A stretch of DNA of 9,533 bases from Pseudomonadota bacterium (GTDB lineage: Bacteria > Pseudomonadota > Alphaproteobacteria > Rhizobiales > Hyphomicrobiaceae): the NCBI GenBank assembly GCA_023426855.1, contig JAEZBU010000336.1:1-9533 (forward strand), given 5' to 3'. This document shows, piece after piece, positions 1 to 5,986 of the stretch. How positions within the stretch are numbered: position 1 is the first letter of the stretch; the number at the start of each line of letters is the position of its first letter. Position numbers and translations under genes: made by a program. The notes under the pieces are model-generated. The model searched no databases and had not been told where the DNA came from. It was given only the letters and a program-made list of their open reading frames with translations.

Positions 1-33
1 CGGTTAGCACGAAAGATAGCAACAGTGTCCTTC

Positions 34-48
34 GGAGCGTTGCGCTCC
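34..48 (+). promoter_or_regulatory. small stem-loop just upstream of the E1 start codon
   Basis: GGAGCG at 34-39 and CGCTCC at 43-48 are perfect complements around a TTG loop, ending 5 bases before the ATG at 54. The left arm contains the only GGAG (Shine-Dalgarno-like) stretch near the start, so the hairpin would mask it. A six-pair stem is short enough to occur by chance in GC-rich DNA; a role in translation is only a suggestion. Confidence 0.3.
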
Positions 49-53
49 CAGCA

Positions 54-2678
54 ATGAAGCCATCGAAGATGAATGAGCACTTGCGGCGTGACGTGATCTC
101 CGACGACTTTCCCGGAGTGGGTGATCCTGGCGCGCTCGATGCCCTGTTTACGCCGGTCGCGCCTGCAGTCCCGCCGCCGTCCACCGCTTCAACGGGTGGC
201 CTTGCCGCCCTGACTCAGGCGTATCGCGATCGCGGCTTTCTGAAGAGCCAGCTCGATCCGCTTGGCATAGCGGACCTGCCGATTGTTCCGGAGCTCGATC
301 CCGCGCGTTATGGCCTTGACGCCCATCAGGCGGCCGCCGCCATCACACCGTTGGAAGCGGCCTATTGCGGCACCATTGGATGGGAATTCGGCTACATCCA
401 GGATATCGAGCGGCGTCAATGGCTTGCGGGCCAGGCTGAACGTGACGGTACGCCCGGCGAGGAAGGCCAGCTCGGCTTGCTCGCGGCGCTCGCCCGGGCA
501 CACACGTTTGAGACGGTGCTGGGGCAGCGCCTGCCCGGCGCGCGGTTGTTCGGATTGGGTGGTGCGGAGAGCTTCGTCGGCCTGCTGCGGACGCTGATCG
601 CGACGAGTGCGGATTGTGGCGTGCAGGACGTGGTGATCGGCGGCATGCATCGCGGCCGTTTCAATCTGCTCGTCAACGTGTGCGGCAAGTCGCTTGGCGC
701 GCTGCTGGCGGAAATCCAGGGCAAGCCCGCGGTGCCCGAAGGCCTGGAGGTGTCGTCGGACGTCTCCTATCATCTGGGCTATTCGGCCGAAGGCGAGATC
801 GACGGCCGCCGCGTGCGCTTCTCGGTGTCGCCTCATCCATCGCATCTGCAACTCGTGCCGATCATCGCGCAAGGCCGCGCCCGCGCCAAGCAGTCGGTAT
901 CGCTGACCGATGAATCGCGCGCCGCGATCCTGCCGCTGCTGCTGCATACGGACGCCAGTTTCGCCGGACAGGGCCTGGTCGCTGAAATGATGCAGCTATC
1001 AAAGCTGGATCCGTACAATCTCGGCGGCACGATCCACGTTGTGATCAACAATCAGCTCGGCTTCACGACGCTGCCGGGCGACGGACGATCGGCGCGGCAT
1101 CCGACCGACATTGCCAAGCTGGTCGAAGCGCCAGTGCTGCATGTCAACGGCGATGATCCCGACGCGGTGCATCGGGTGGCGACGGTTGCCGCGCTGTGGC
1201 GTGCGACGTTTGCTAGCGACATTATCATCGACATGGTCTGCTACCGGCGGCCCGGCCATAACGAGATCGACGAACCGCGCTTCACCCAGCCGCAGATGTA
1301 TCAGGCGATCGATACCCGCCCGCCCGTGCACGAGATCTATGCGGCGCGGCTGGCCAATGCCGAGCGGGCGCATCGCGTTGTCGCCGAAACCGTTGAGACG
1401 ATGACGGACGAGATAAAGTCCGGCTTCGACGCGGCCAAATCGTATTCGGTTAATATTGCGGACCGGTTCGACGGTGCGTGGGCGGGCATCGCGGCAGGCA
1501 CGGGCGCCGATATGCTGACGGCGCCGGAAACCGGCCTGTCGCTGGACGACCTGCGCCAGCTCGGTGACGGCCTGACCACGCCGCCTGAAGGCTTCAATGT
1601 CGATCCGAAAGTGGCGCGGTTCCTTGATGAGCGCAGGCGGTCATTTACGACCGGCGAAGGCTTCAACTGGGCCACGGGCGAAGCGCTGGCCATGGCCTCG
1701 CTTCTGGCGGAAGGTCGCGATGTCCGCTTCAGCGGTCAGGATGCGGTGCGCGGCGCGTTCTCGCAACGGCATCTTGAGCTGCATGACCAGGAGACCGGCG
1801 CGGAGCATCTGGTTTTCAATGGAATTCCGCGCGATTCTGCCGTCGCGGAAGTGCACAACACGCCGTTGATCGAACACGCCGTGGTGTGCTTCGAGTACGG
1901 CATGAGCCTCGCCGATCCGCGGCGGCTGGTGATCTGGGAAGCGCAGTTCGGCGAATTTCTGAACATCGCCCAGCCGGTGTTCGACCAGTGCATTGCGTGC
2001 GGCGAGGATCGCTGGCTGCGCTCGTCCGGGCTCGTCATTCTGCTACCGCACGGCCTCGATGGTGGCGGGCCGGATCACTCGACGGGACGTCCTGAGCGTC
2101 TGCTGGCGGCGTGTGCGGGTGACAATCTGGTGGTCGCCAATGCCTCGACGCCGGCCAACTTCTTCCACCTGCTGCGCCGGCAACTGCACTGGTCGTTCCG
2201 CAAACCGCTGGTGGTGCTGACACCTAAGGCGCTGCTGCGCCACAAGGCTTGTGTTTCGGCGCTGAATGATTTCGGTCCCGGCACGTCATTCCGCACGGTG
2301 ATCGGCGATGAGGCCGTCGCCAGCCCAAAGCGCGTCATCGTCTGCACCGGCAAAGTCTATTACGAACTGGCGCAGGCGCGCGCCGACAGCAAACTGGACG
2401 CGGATATCGCGCTGGTTCGTGTCGAGCAGCTTCATCCGTTCCCGACCGAGGCGTTGGCCGCGGTGCTCAAGGGCTATGGCGATGCCGACGTCATCTGGTG
2501 CGAGGAAGAGCCGGAAAACATGGGCTACTACCTGCATCTGCGCAGCCAGCTCGAAAGCGCCGCCGGCCGTTCGGTTCGGCGGATCGGCAGAACACGGCGT
2601 GCGACGCCGGCCGTCGGCGTCAAGTATTGGCTCGAAGCCGAAGCCCGCGCCTTCATCGCGGACGCATTGCAATTGTGA
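54..2678 (+). CDS. 2-oxoglutarate dehydrogenase E1-family enzyme (SucA/DHTKD1-like), divergent paralogue
   Basis: Thiamine-diphosphate (ThDP) E1 family that oxidatively decarboxylates 2-oxo dicarboxylic acids; cytosolic. Seen: YCGTIG at 104-109, GGAES 169-173, HRGR 199-202, SHL 263-265, TDAS 299-302 followed by INNQ 331-334 (the GD-to-NN cofactor motif), GHNEIDEP 401-408, then a transketolase-like half with SGQD 560-563, RGAFSQRH 566-573 and GPDHST 672-677. At 874 aa it is shorter than SucA (about 930-990 aa). The usual N-terminal segment is missing, replaced by a Pro/Ala-rich stretch at 32-47, and length and motifs recall DHTKD1 (2-oxoadipate type). Odd residues include Thr for Gly at 299 and Gly for Glu at 169. 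No E2 or E3 gene follows. The start is uncertain: Met1 has no well-spaced Shine-Dalgarno, Met6 (69) is an alternative, and the frame is open to the window edge without another start codon. Family assignment is firm; the substrate is inferred. Confidence 0.88.
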   Translation: MKPSKMNEHLRRDVISDDFPGVGDPGALDALFTPVAPAVPPPSTASTGGLAALTQAYRDRGFLKSQLDPLGIADLPIVPELDPARYGLDAHQAAAAITPLEAAYCGTIGWEFGYIQDIERRQWLAGQAERDGTPGEEGQLGLLAALARAHTFETVLGQRLPGARLFGLGGAESFVGLLRTLIATSADCGVQDVVIGGMHRGRFNLLVNVCGKSLGALLAEIQGKPAVPEGLEVSSDVSYHLGYSAEGEIDGRRVRFSVSPHPSHLQLVPIIAQGRARAKQSVSLTDESRAAILPLLLHTDASFAGQGLVAEMMQLSKLDPYNLGGTIHVVINNQLGFTTLPGDGRSARHPTDIAKLVEAPVLHVNGDDPDAVHRVATVAALWRATFASDIIIDMVCYRRPGHNEIDEPRFTQPQMYQAIDTRPPVHEIYAARLANAERAHRVVAETVETMTDEIKSGFDAAKSYSVNIADRFDGAWAGIAAGTGADMLTAPETGLSLDDLRQLGDGLTTPPEGFNVDPKVARFLDERRRSFTTGEGFNWATGEALAMASLLAEGRDVRFSGQDAVRGAFSQRHLELHDQETGAEHLVFNGIPRDSAVAEVHNTPLIEHAVVCFEYGMSLADPRRLVIWEAQFGEFLNIAQPVFDQCIACGEDRWLRSSGLVILLPHGLDGGGPDHSTGRPERLLAACAGDNLVVANASTPANFFHLLRRQLHWSFRKPLVVLTPKALLRHKACVSALNDFGPGTSFRTVIGDEAVASPKRVIVCTGKVYYELAQARADSKLDADIALVRVEQLHPFPTEALAAVLKGYGDADVIWCEEEPENMGYYLHLRSQLESAAGRSVRRIGRTRRATPAVGVKYWLEAEARAFIADALQL

Positions 2679-2679
2679 G

Positions 2680-2701
2680 GCGCAGCCGAATTACGGTGCG
2701 C
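2680..2701 (+). promoter_or_regulatory. stem-loop between the E1 gene and metC
   Basis: GCGCA at 2680-2684 pairs with TGCGC at 2697-2701, and CCG at 2686-2688 with CGG at 2694-2696. G2685 is bulged and the loop is AATTA. The structure begins one base after the E1 stop codon. No run of T follows, so it does not look like a full intrinsic terminator. It more likely marks the 3' end of the E1 message segment or tunes readthrough into metC. Confidence 0.45.
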
Positions 2702-2713
2702 GAGACATGTATT

Positions 2714-2718
2714 GAGGA
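2714..2718 (+). promoter_or_regulatory. ribosome binding site of metC (decides the start)
   Basis: GAGGA at 2714-2718 directly abuts the ATG at 2719 (spacing 0) but lies 6 bases before the ATG at 2725. Only the second gives normal Shine-Dalgarno spacing, so translation most likely starts at 2725 and the protein begins MTERDK. Confidence 0.65.
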
Positions 2719-2724
2719 ATGCCA

Positions 2725-3891
2725 ATGACTGAGCGTGACAAGACAAGACTGGTGCACATGGCGCGCGCGCCGCAGACTGAGGAATCCGGCACGGTGAACC
2801 CGCCGGTGGTGCGCGCCTCGACGGTGCTTTACCGCGATACGGACGCCATGCAGTCGATCCGCAGCCGGCGCGAAAAGAACGAGCGCGTTTTCTCGTATGG
2901 GTCGCGCGGCACGCCGACAACGTTCGCGCTTGAAGATGCCATCACCGAGATCGAGCAAGGAGATCGCACCAATCTGTTCTCGACCGGTCTGTCTGCGATT
3001 GCACACGTGTTCCTGTCTGTGCTGAAGCCCGGCGATCACGTGCTGCTTTCAGAGTCGATCTACGGGCCTGCGCGCGCCATCGCTGTGCGTTATCTCGAGC
3101 CACGCGGCATCGCTTGCGAATTCTATCCAGGCGGGCACGAGGAAATCGCCAAGCGGCTCAGGCCGGATACGCGCATGATCTATCTCGAGATCCCAGGCTC
3201 GATCATCTACGACATGCAGGATCTGCCTGCGATCGCCAAGCTCGTCGAGGGCCGCAACATTGTCATCGCGGCGGATAACACCTGGGGCGCGGCGGGGCTG
3301 TATCGGCCGCTGGCGCTTGGCGCGGACATCTCGATCATCGCCATCACCAAGTACATCGCCGGGCATTCCGACGTGATGATGGGTTCGGTGACCGCGAAAG
3401 GCCCGATCGCCGAACAGCTCGCCTTCGACGCGGGTCTGCTAGGCCAGACCGTAACGCCGGACGACGCCTACCTCGCGCTACGCGGCTTGCGCACGGTCAG
3501 TGCCCGTTTTCCCATGCACGTCGCGCACGCGAAGGAAGTCATCGCGTGGCTCGAAAAGCAACCGCAGGTGGACAAGGTGCTGTATCCGGGTCTGCCCTCG
3601 CATCCGGGCTATGAGATCTGGAAGCGCGATTGCGCTGGACAAAACGGCCTGCTGTCGGTGGCGTTCAAGAAGCCGATCCGTCAGGCGGACGTCGATCGCA
3701 TGGTTGATCACCTGAAGTATTTCGGTCTCGGCGCATCCTGGGGCGGCTATGAGAGCCTCGCGATGGTCTACCCGGAAGGCGGCATCAAGGGATGGAACGG
3801 CGGCGCGTTGGTCCGCCTGCATATCGGCCTGGAAGATCCCGCCGACATCATTGCGGATCTGAGCCAGGCATTCGCGACACTGCCGGCTTGA
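2725..3891 (+). CDS. metC: cystathionine beta-lyase (PLP-dependent)
   Basis: Cytosolic fold-type I PLP enzyme of the Cys/Met metabolism family. MetC cleaves L-cystathionine to homocysteine, pyruvate and ammonia in methionine biosynthesis. Seen in the 388-aa protein: YGSRGTPT at 58-65, STGLSA 87-91 around the cofactor phosphate region, the ring-nitrogen aspartate in ADNTWG (Asp184), the Schiff-base lysine in ITKYIAGHSD (Lys209), SWGGYESL 338-345, and the carboxylate-binding arginine in VRLHIGLED (Arg364). The SWGGYES block and the length fit cystathionine beta-lyase better than gamma-synthase or gamma-lyase, though paralogues with cysteine desulfhydrase activity look alike. It follows the E1 gene by 46 bases in the same direction, so co-transcription is possible; an E1-metC functional link is not established. 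The start at 2725 is preferred over 2719 on ribosome-binding-site spacing. Confidence 0.88.
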   Translation: MTERDKTRLVHMARAPQTEESGTVNPPVVRASTVLYRDTDAMQSIRSRREKNERVFSYGSRGTPTTFALEDAITEIEQGDRTNLFSTGLSAIAHVFLSVLKPGDHVLLSESIYGPARAIAVRYLEPRGIACEFYPGGHEEIAKRLRPDTRMIYLEIPGSIIYDMQDLPAIAKLVEGRNIVIAADNTWGAAGLYRPLALGADISIIAITKYIAGHSDVMMGSVTAKGPIAEQLAFDAGLLGQTVTPDDAYLALRGLRTVSARFPMHVAHAKEVIAWLEKQPQVDKVLYPGLPSHPGYEIWKRDCAGQNGLLSVAFKKPIRQADVDRMVDHLKYFGLGASWGGYESLAMVYPEGGIKGWNGGALVRLHIGLEDPADIIADLSQAFATLPA

Positions 3892-3897
3892 AGCGCG

Positions 3898-3953
3898 GCT
3901 GGCATAGCGCCGTCGCAGTTCGCATTCGGGGCTGCGGGCGGCGCGATGCCGGT
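3898..3953 (+). promoter_or_regulatory. long imperfect stem-loop after metC
   Basis: GGCATAGCGCCG at 3901-3912 pairs with CGGCGCGATGCC at 3939-3950 with a single mismatch (A3906/G3945). The stem extends outward through T3900/G3951, C3899/G3952 and G3898/T3953. Inside, CGCAG 3914-3918 pairs with CTGCG 3932-3936, leaving a loop of about 13 bases. It starts 7 bases after the metC stop codon. No T tract follows on the plus strand. It is likely the processed or Rho-dependent 3' end of the metC message, or a regulatory leader of the cobW-type gene. Confidence 0.6.
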
Positions 3954-3957
3954 GTAG

Positions 3958-3989
3958 GCTTGCACGTGTAGAGCGTGAGCAGTGCAAGC
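3958..3989 (+). promoter_or_regulatory. perfect 8-bp inverted repeat upstream of the cobW-family gene
   Basis: GCTTGCAC at 3958-3965 and GTGCAAGC at 3982-3989 are exact complements separated by 16 bases. The repeat ends 12 bases before the preferred ATG at 4002. It could be a protein operator or an RNA hairpin in the 5' leader. It does not resemble the AT-rich Zur boxes known in alphaproteobacteria, so no regulator is named. Confidence 0.45.
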
Positions 3990-4001
3990 GAGATCTGGCG
4001 C

Positions 4002-5039
4002 ATGTCGCAGAATGATGAGCAGGTAAGCCGCGTTCCGGTGACAATTCTCGCCGGATTCCTCGGGGCCGGCAAAACCACGCTTCTGAAGCGCATTCTGTCC
4101 GATCCGCAGGGTGTGCGGTTCGGCGTGCTGGTCAACGATTTCGGCGCCATCAACATCGATGCTGAGCTTGTGGTGGAAACTGGCGCCGATCAGGTTTCGC
4201 TCGCCAACGGCTGCATCTGCTGCACCATCAAGGACGATCTGGTCGAGGCCGCACAGCGGTTGCTCGACAATGCACCCGTGCCCGATCACATCATCATCGA
4301 GACGAGTGGTGTGTCGCGTCCGCTTGCCGTCGTGGATGCGCTGCTCGACGATGCCTTGAAGGATCGCATCAAGCTGGAGGCGATCTACTGTCTCGTCGAT
4401 GCGACGGGGTTCCTGGATCTCGATTTCGCGGCGACGGAACTGGCGATCGATCAGGCCATTTGCGCGGACATCATTCTGCTGAACAAGTGCGATGTGGCGG
4501 ATGAGGCCAACATCGCGGCGGCCGAAAGCACGCTGTCCGGGCCGATGCCGAACGTGCGCATCATTCGCACGCGCTTCGCCGAAGTTCCGCGGGAGCTGCT
4601 GTTCGGCGGTGGTTTGTCGACCGACAACGAACGGGCGTTCGCTCAGGCGCGCGAACGACAAAAGGTGGCACATGCCGGCCACGATCATGCGCATCATGAT
4701 CACGATGGTGACGATCACCACCATCACGACGATCATGGTTCCGAATACGAAAGCTGGTCGTGGCAGAGCACGGCGCCGCTGGATCGCGCCAAGTTCAAGT
4801 CGATGATGCAGACGTTTCCCGTTGAGATCCTGCGGGCCAAGGGCGTGCTGCATTTCGCGGACGGCAAGGATCGCGGCGTGTTCCATCTCGTTGGCAAGCG
4901 CGTGACGCTCGAAGACGAGGCACTGCCTGCGCCAGCCACCAGTCAGCTTGTCGCGATCGGGCGTCGCGGCGCGTTCGATCCCGCACAGCTCGAACGGATG
5001 TGCGCGGCGTGTGTCAGCGCCGATAGCGGCGCTGCATGA
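4002..5039 (+). CDS. COG0523/CobW-family GTPase, putative metallochaperone with His-rich linker
   Basis: G3E GTPase of the CobW/COG0523 family, whose members deliver zinc, cobalt or iron to client enzymes; cytosolic. Seen in 345 aa: Walker A GFLGAGKTT at 18-26, the family CxCC metal motif CICC 71-74, ETSGV 100-104, base-recognition NKCD 161-164, a linker with 11 histidines between 224 and 245 mixed with Asp, then the CobW C-terminal domain (about 265-325). A CAAC pair (336 and neighbours, CxxC) sits near the C-terminus. His-rich linkers of this type are typical of zinc-related members. No cobalamin or nitrile-hydratase genes are nearby, so CobN partner or hydratase activator roles are less likely. 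The ATG at 4002 is chosen over a GTG at 3975: it leaves the usual short lead-in before the P-loop, has a weak AGCGAGA site 8 bases upstream, and keeps the 3958-3989 inverted repeat non-coding. Its 3' end overlaps the opposing permease gene by 26 bp. Confidence 0.88.
   Translation: MSQNDEQVSRVPVTILAGFLGAGKTTLLKRILSDPQGVRFGVLVNDFGAINIDAELVVETGADQVSLANGCICCTIKDDLVEAAQRLLDNAPVPDHIIIETSGVSRPLAVVDALLDDALKDRIKLEAIYCLVDATGFLDLDFAATELAIDQAICADIILLNKCDVADEANIAAAESTLSGPMPNVRIIRTRFAEVPRELLFGGGLSTDNERAFAQARERQKVAHAGHDHAHHDHDGDDHHHHDDHGSEYESWSWQSTAPLDRAKFKSMMQTFPVEILRAKGVLHFADGKDRGVFHLVGKRVTLEDEALPAPATSQLVAIGRRGAFDPAQLERMCAACVSADSGAA
4671..4736 (+). other. histidine/aspartate-rich low-complexity segment inside the CobW-family gene
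   Basis: Residues 224-245 carry 11 histidines in 22 positions, including four in a row at 239-242, with aspartates between them. The DNA is a run of near-identical CAT/CAC and GAT/GAC codons. In this family such linkers bind divalent metal; the loop is variable in length between relatives, consistent with a repeat-prone sequence. Confidence 0.8.
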
Positions 5040-5910
5040 GAATGTTGGCGGATGCGGTGAGAACCAGCGTCGACGTCATGAGAATGAACGCAACGGCTGC
5101 GCCGAACGGCCAGTTGTTGAGCTGAAACTGGCCGAACACCAGCGGACCCATCATCTTGAATTTCGGGCCGCCGAGCAGAACCGGCGTCGCGTAGGCGTTC
5201 ATCGCGAGAATGAAGGTCAGGATCGTGCCGGCGATGATGCCCGGCAGCGCCAACGGCCAAAGCACACGCCAGAACATCGTCGATGGCGGCGCGCCGAGGC
5301 TGAATGCGGCTTCCTCCACCGAGCGGTCGATGCCCTCGATGACGCTTTGCAGCGTCAGCACCATGAACGGCAGGTTGACTGCGATGATGCCGATGATCAC
5401 CGCAAGCTCCGTGTACATGATTTCAAGTGGTTCGCTGATGATGCCGATGCTGATCAGGCTGGAATTCAGAAAGCCTTTGCTGCCGAGCAGCGTCATCCAG
5501 CCGGCGGCGCGCACGGCATTGCCCACGAACAGCGGCAGCACCACCAGCATGATCAGCAAGTTCTTGAAGCGGGTTTGTGTGCGCGCCAACACGTAGGCCA
5601 GCGGAAAACCGATGAGGAGGCAAATCGCAGTGGTCAGCAGCGAGACCCGCAGCGTGGTGAAGAAGATGTTCGTATAAAATGGATCGGTGAAGAACTTGAC
5701 GTAGTTCTCCAGCGTGAACGCCTCCACCATCATCAGCCGCGGCTCGAAGCGATTGAGGCTGTAGCGAAAGAGGATGCAGATCGGGATCAGCAGGCAGACG
5801 GACACGATAATTGTGGCCGGGCCGATCAACGATCCAGCCGACAGCCATGTGGAGGTCGCGCGTGATGCGCGAGAGCTTGCCGGCGTCGCTTCGATTGCTG
5901 CCTGTGCCAT
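5014..5910 (-). CDS. ABC transporter permease, PotB-like (polyamine/opine class)
   Basis: Inner-membrane permease of a binding-protein-dependent importer, class of spermidine/putrescine PotB. Seen in 298 aa: about six hydrophobic segments (near 28-48, 87-108, 115-140, 168-190, 221-245, 269-292) and the cytoplasmic EAA loop that docks on the ATPase, EEAAFSLGA at 199-207 continuing to PLALPGI 219-225. The last gene of the leftward operon, it follows the binding-protein gene after a 76-base gap holding a strong stem-loop and would pair with the PotC-like permease. The ATG at 5910 has only a poorly spaced GGTAGG upstream, suggesting modest translation. Its stop codon lies inside the end of the opposing CobW-family gene. 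The polyamine label is a family resemblance; the transported compound is unknown. Confidence 0.9.
   Translation of the reverse strand: MAQAAIEATPASSRASRATSTWLSAGSLIGPATIIVSVCLLIPICILFRYSLNRFEPRLMMVEAFTLENYVKFFTDPFYTNIFFTTLRVSLLTTAICLLIGFPLAYVLARTQTRFKNLLIMLVVLPLFVGNAVRAAGWMTLLGSKGFLNSSLISIGIISEPLEIMYTELAVIIGIIAVNLPFMVLTLQSVIEGIDRSVEEAAFSLGAPPSTMFWRVLWPLALPGIIAGTILTFILAMNAYATPVLLGGPKFKMMGPLVFGQFQLNNWPFGAAVAFILMTSTLVLTASANILMQRRYRR
5015..5034. terminator. stem-loop inside the convergent gene overlap, possible two-way transcription end
   Basis: CAGCGCCG at 5015-5022 and CGGCGCTG at 5027-5034 are perfect complements around the loop ATAG. The element lies wholly within the 26-bp tail-to-tail overlap of the CobW-family and PotB-like genes, so it folds in both transcripts. 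Neither strand has a T tract after the stem, so a classical intrinsic terminator is not supported; a Rho-assisted or RNA-end-protecting role is inferred. Confidence 0.45.
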
Positions 5911-5941
5911 GCCTACCGCGAAATGAGATATGCCGGTCGAT

Positions 5942-5977
5942 CGCGCGATGACGGACCGCGTTGTCCGTCATCGCGCG
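5942..5977 (-). promoter_or_regulatory. perfect 15-bp stem-loop between binding-protein and PotB-like genes
   Basis: Arms at 5942-5956 (CGCGCGATGACGGAC) and 5963-5977 are exact complements around a six-base loop. On the transcribed minus strand it starts 9 bases after the binding-protein stop codon and ends 31 bases before the permease ATG. No T tract follows. Stem-loops in this place in ABC importer operons commonly protect the upstream message or reduce readthrough, giving more binding protein than permease; that role is inferred here from position and strength. Confidence 0.7.
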
Positions 5978-5986
5978 CGTGATGCG

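Noticed and set aside
189..947. Open frame of about 252 codons on the minus strand opposite the E1 gene
   Set aside because: Gln/Arg/Ala-rich shadow of a strongly conserved enzyme, without motifs or ribosome site.
3975..4001. GTG start adding nine residues to the CobW-family protein
   Set aside because: No ribosome site at a normal distance; the start would lie in the loop of the 3958-3989 inverted repeat. The ATG at 4002 gives a typical family N-terminus.
3892..4001. Cobalamin riboswitch or Zur box ahead of the CobW-family gene
   Set aside because: No B12-box-like conserved sequence and no AT-rich palindrome of Zur type. The structures present are GC-rich hairpins only, and the gap is too short for a full cobalamin riboswitch.
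3768..4886. Long open frame on the minus strand opposite metC and the CobW-family gene
   Set aside because: It is the complement of well-supported genes with clear motifs. Its composition (Met/Val/Ile-rich run opposite the His-rich linker) is a mirror artefact of codon bias, and no family is recognisable.
4948..5865. Open frame of about 305 codons on the plus strand opposite the PotB-like permease
   Set aside because: Very rich in Gln, Arg, His, Asp and Glu, the expected complement of a hydrophobic membrane protein in GC-rich DNA. No family signal.
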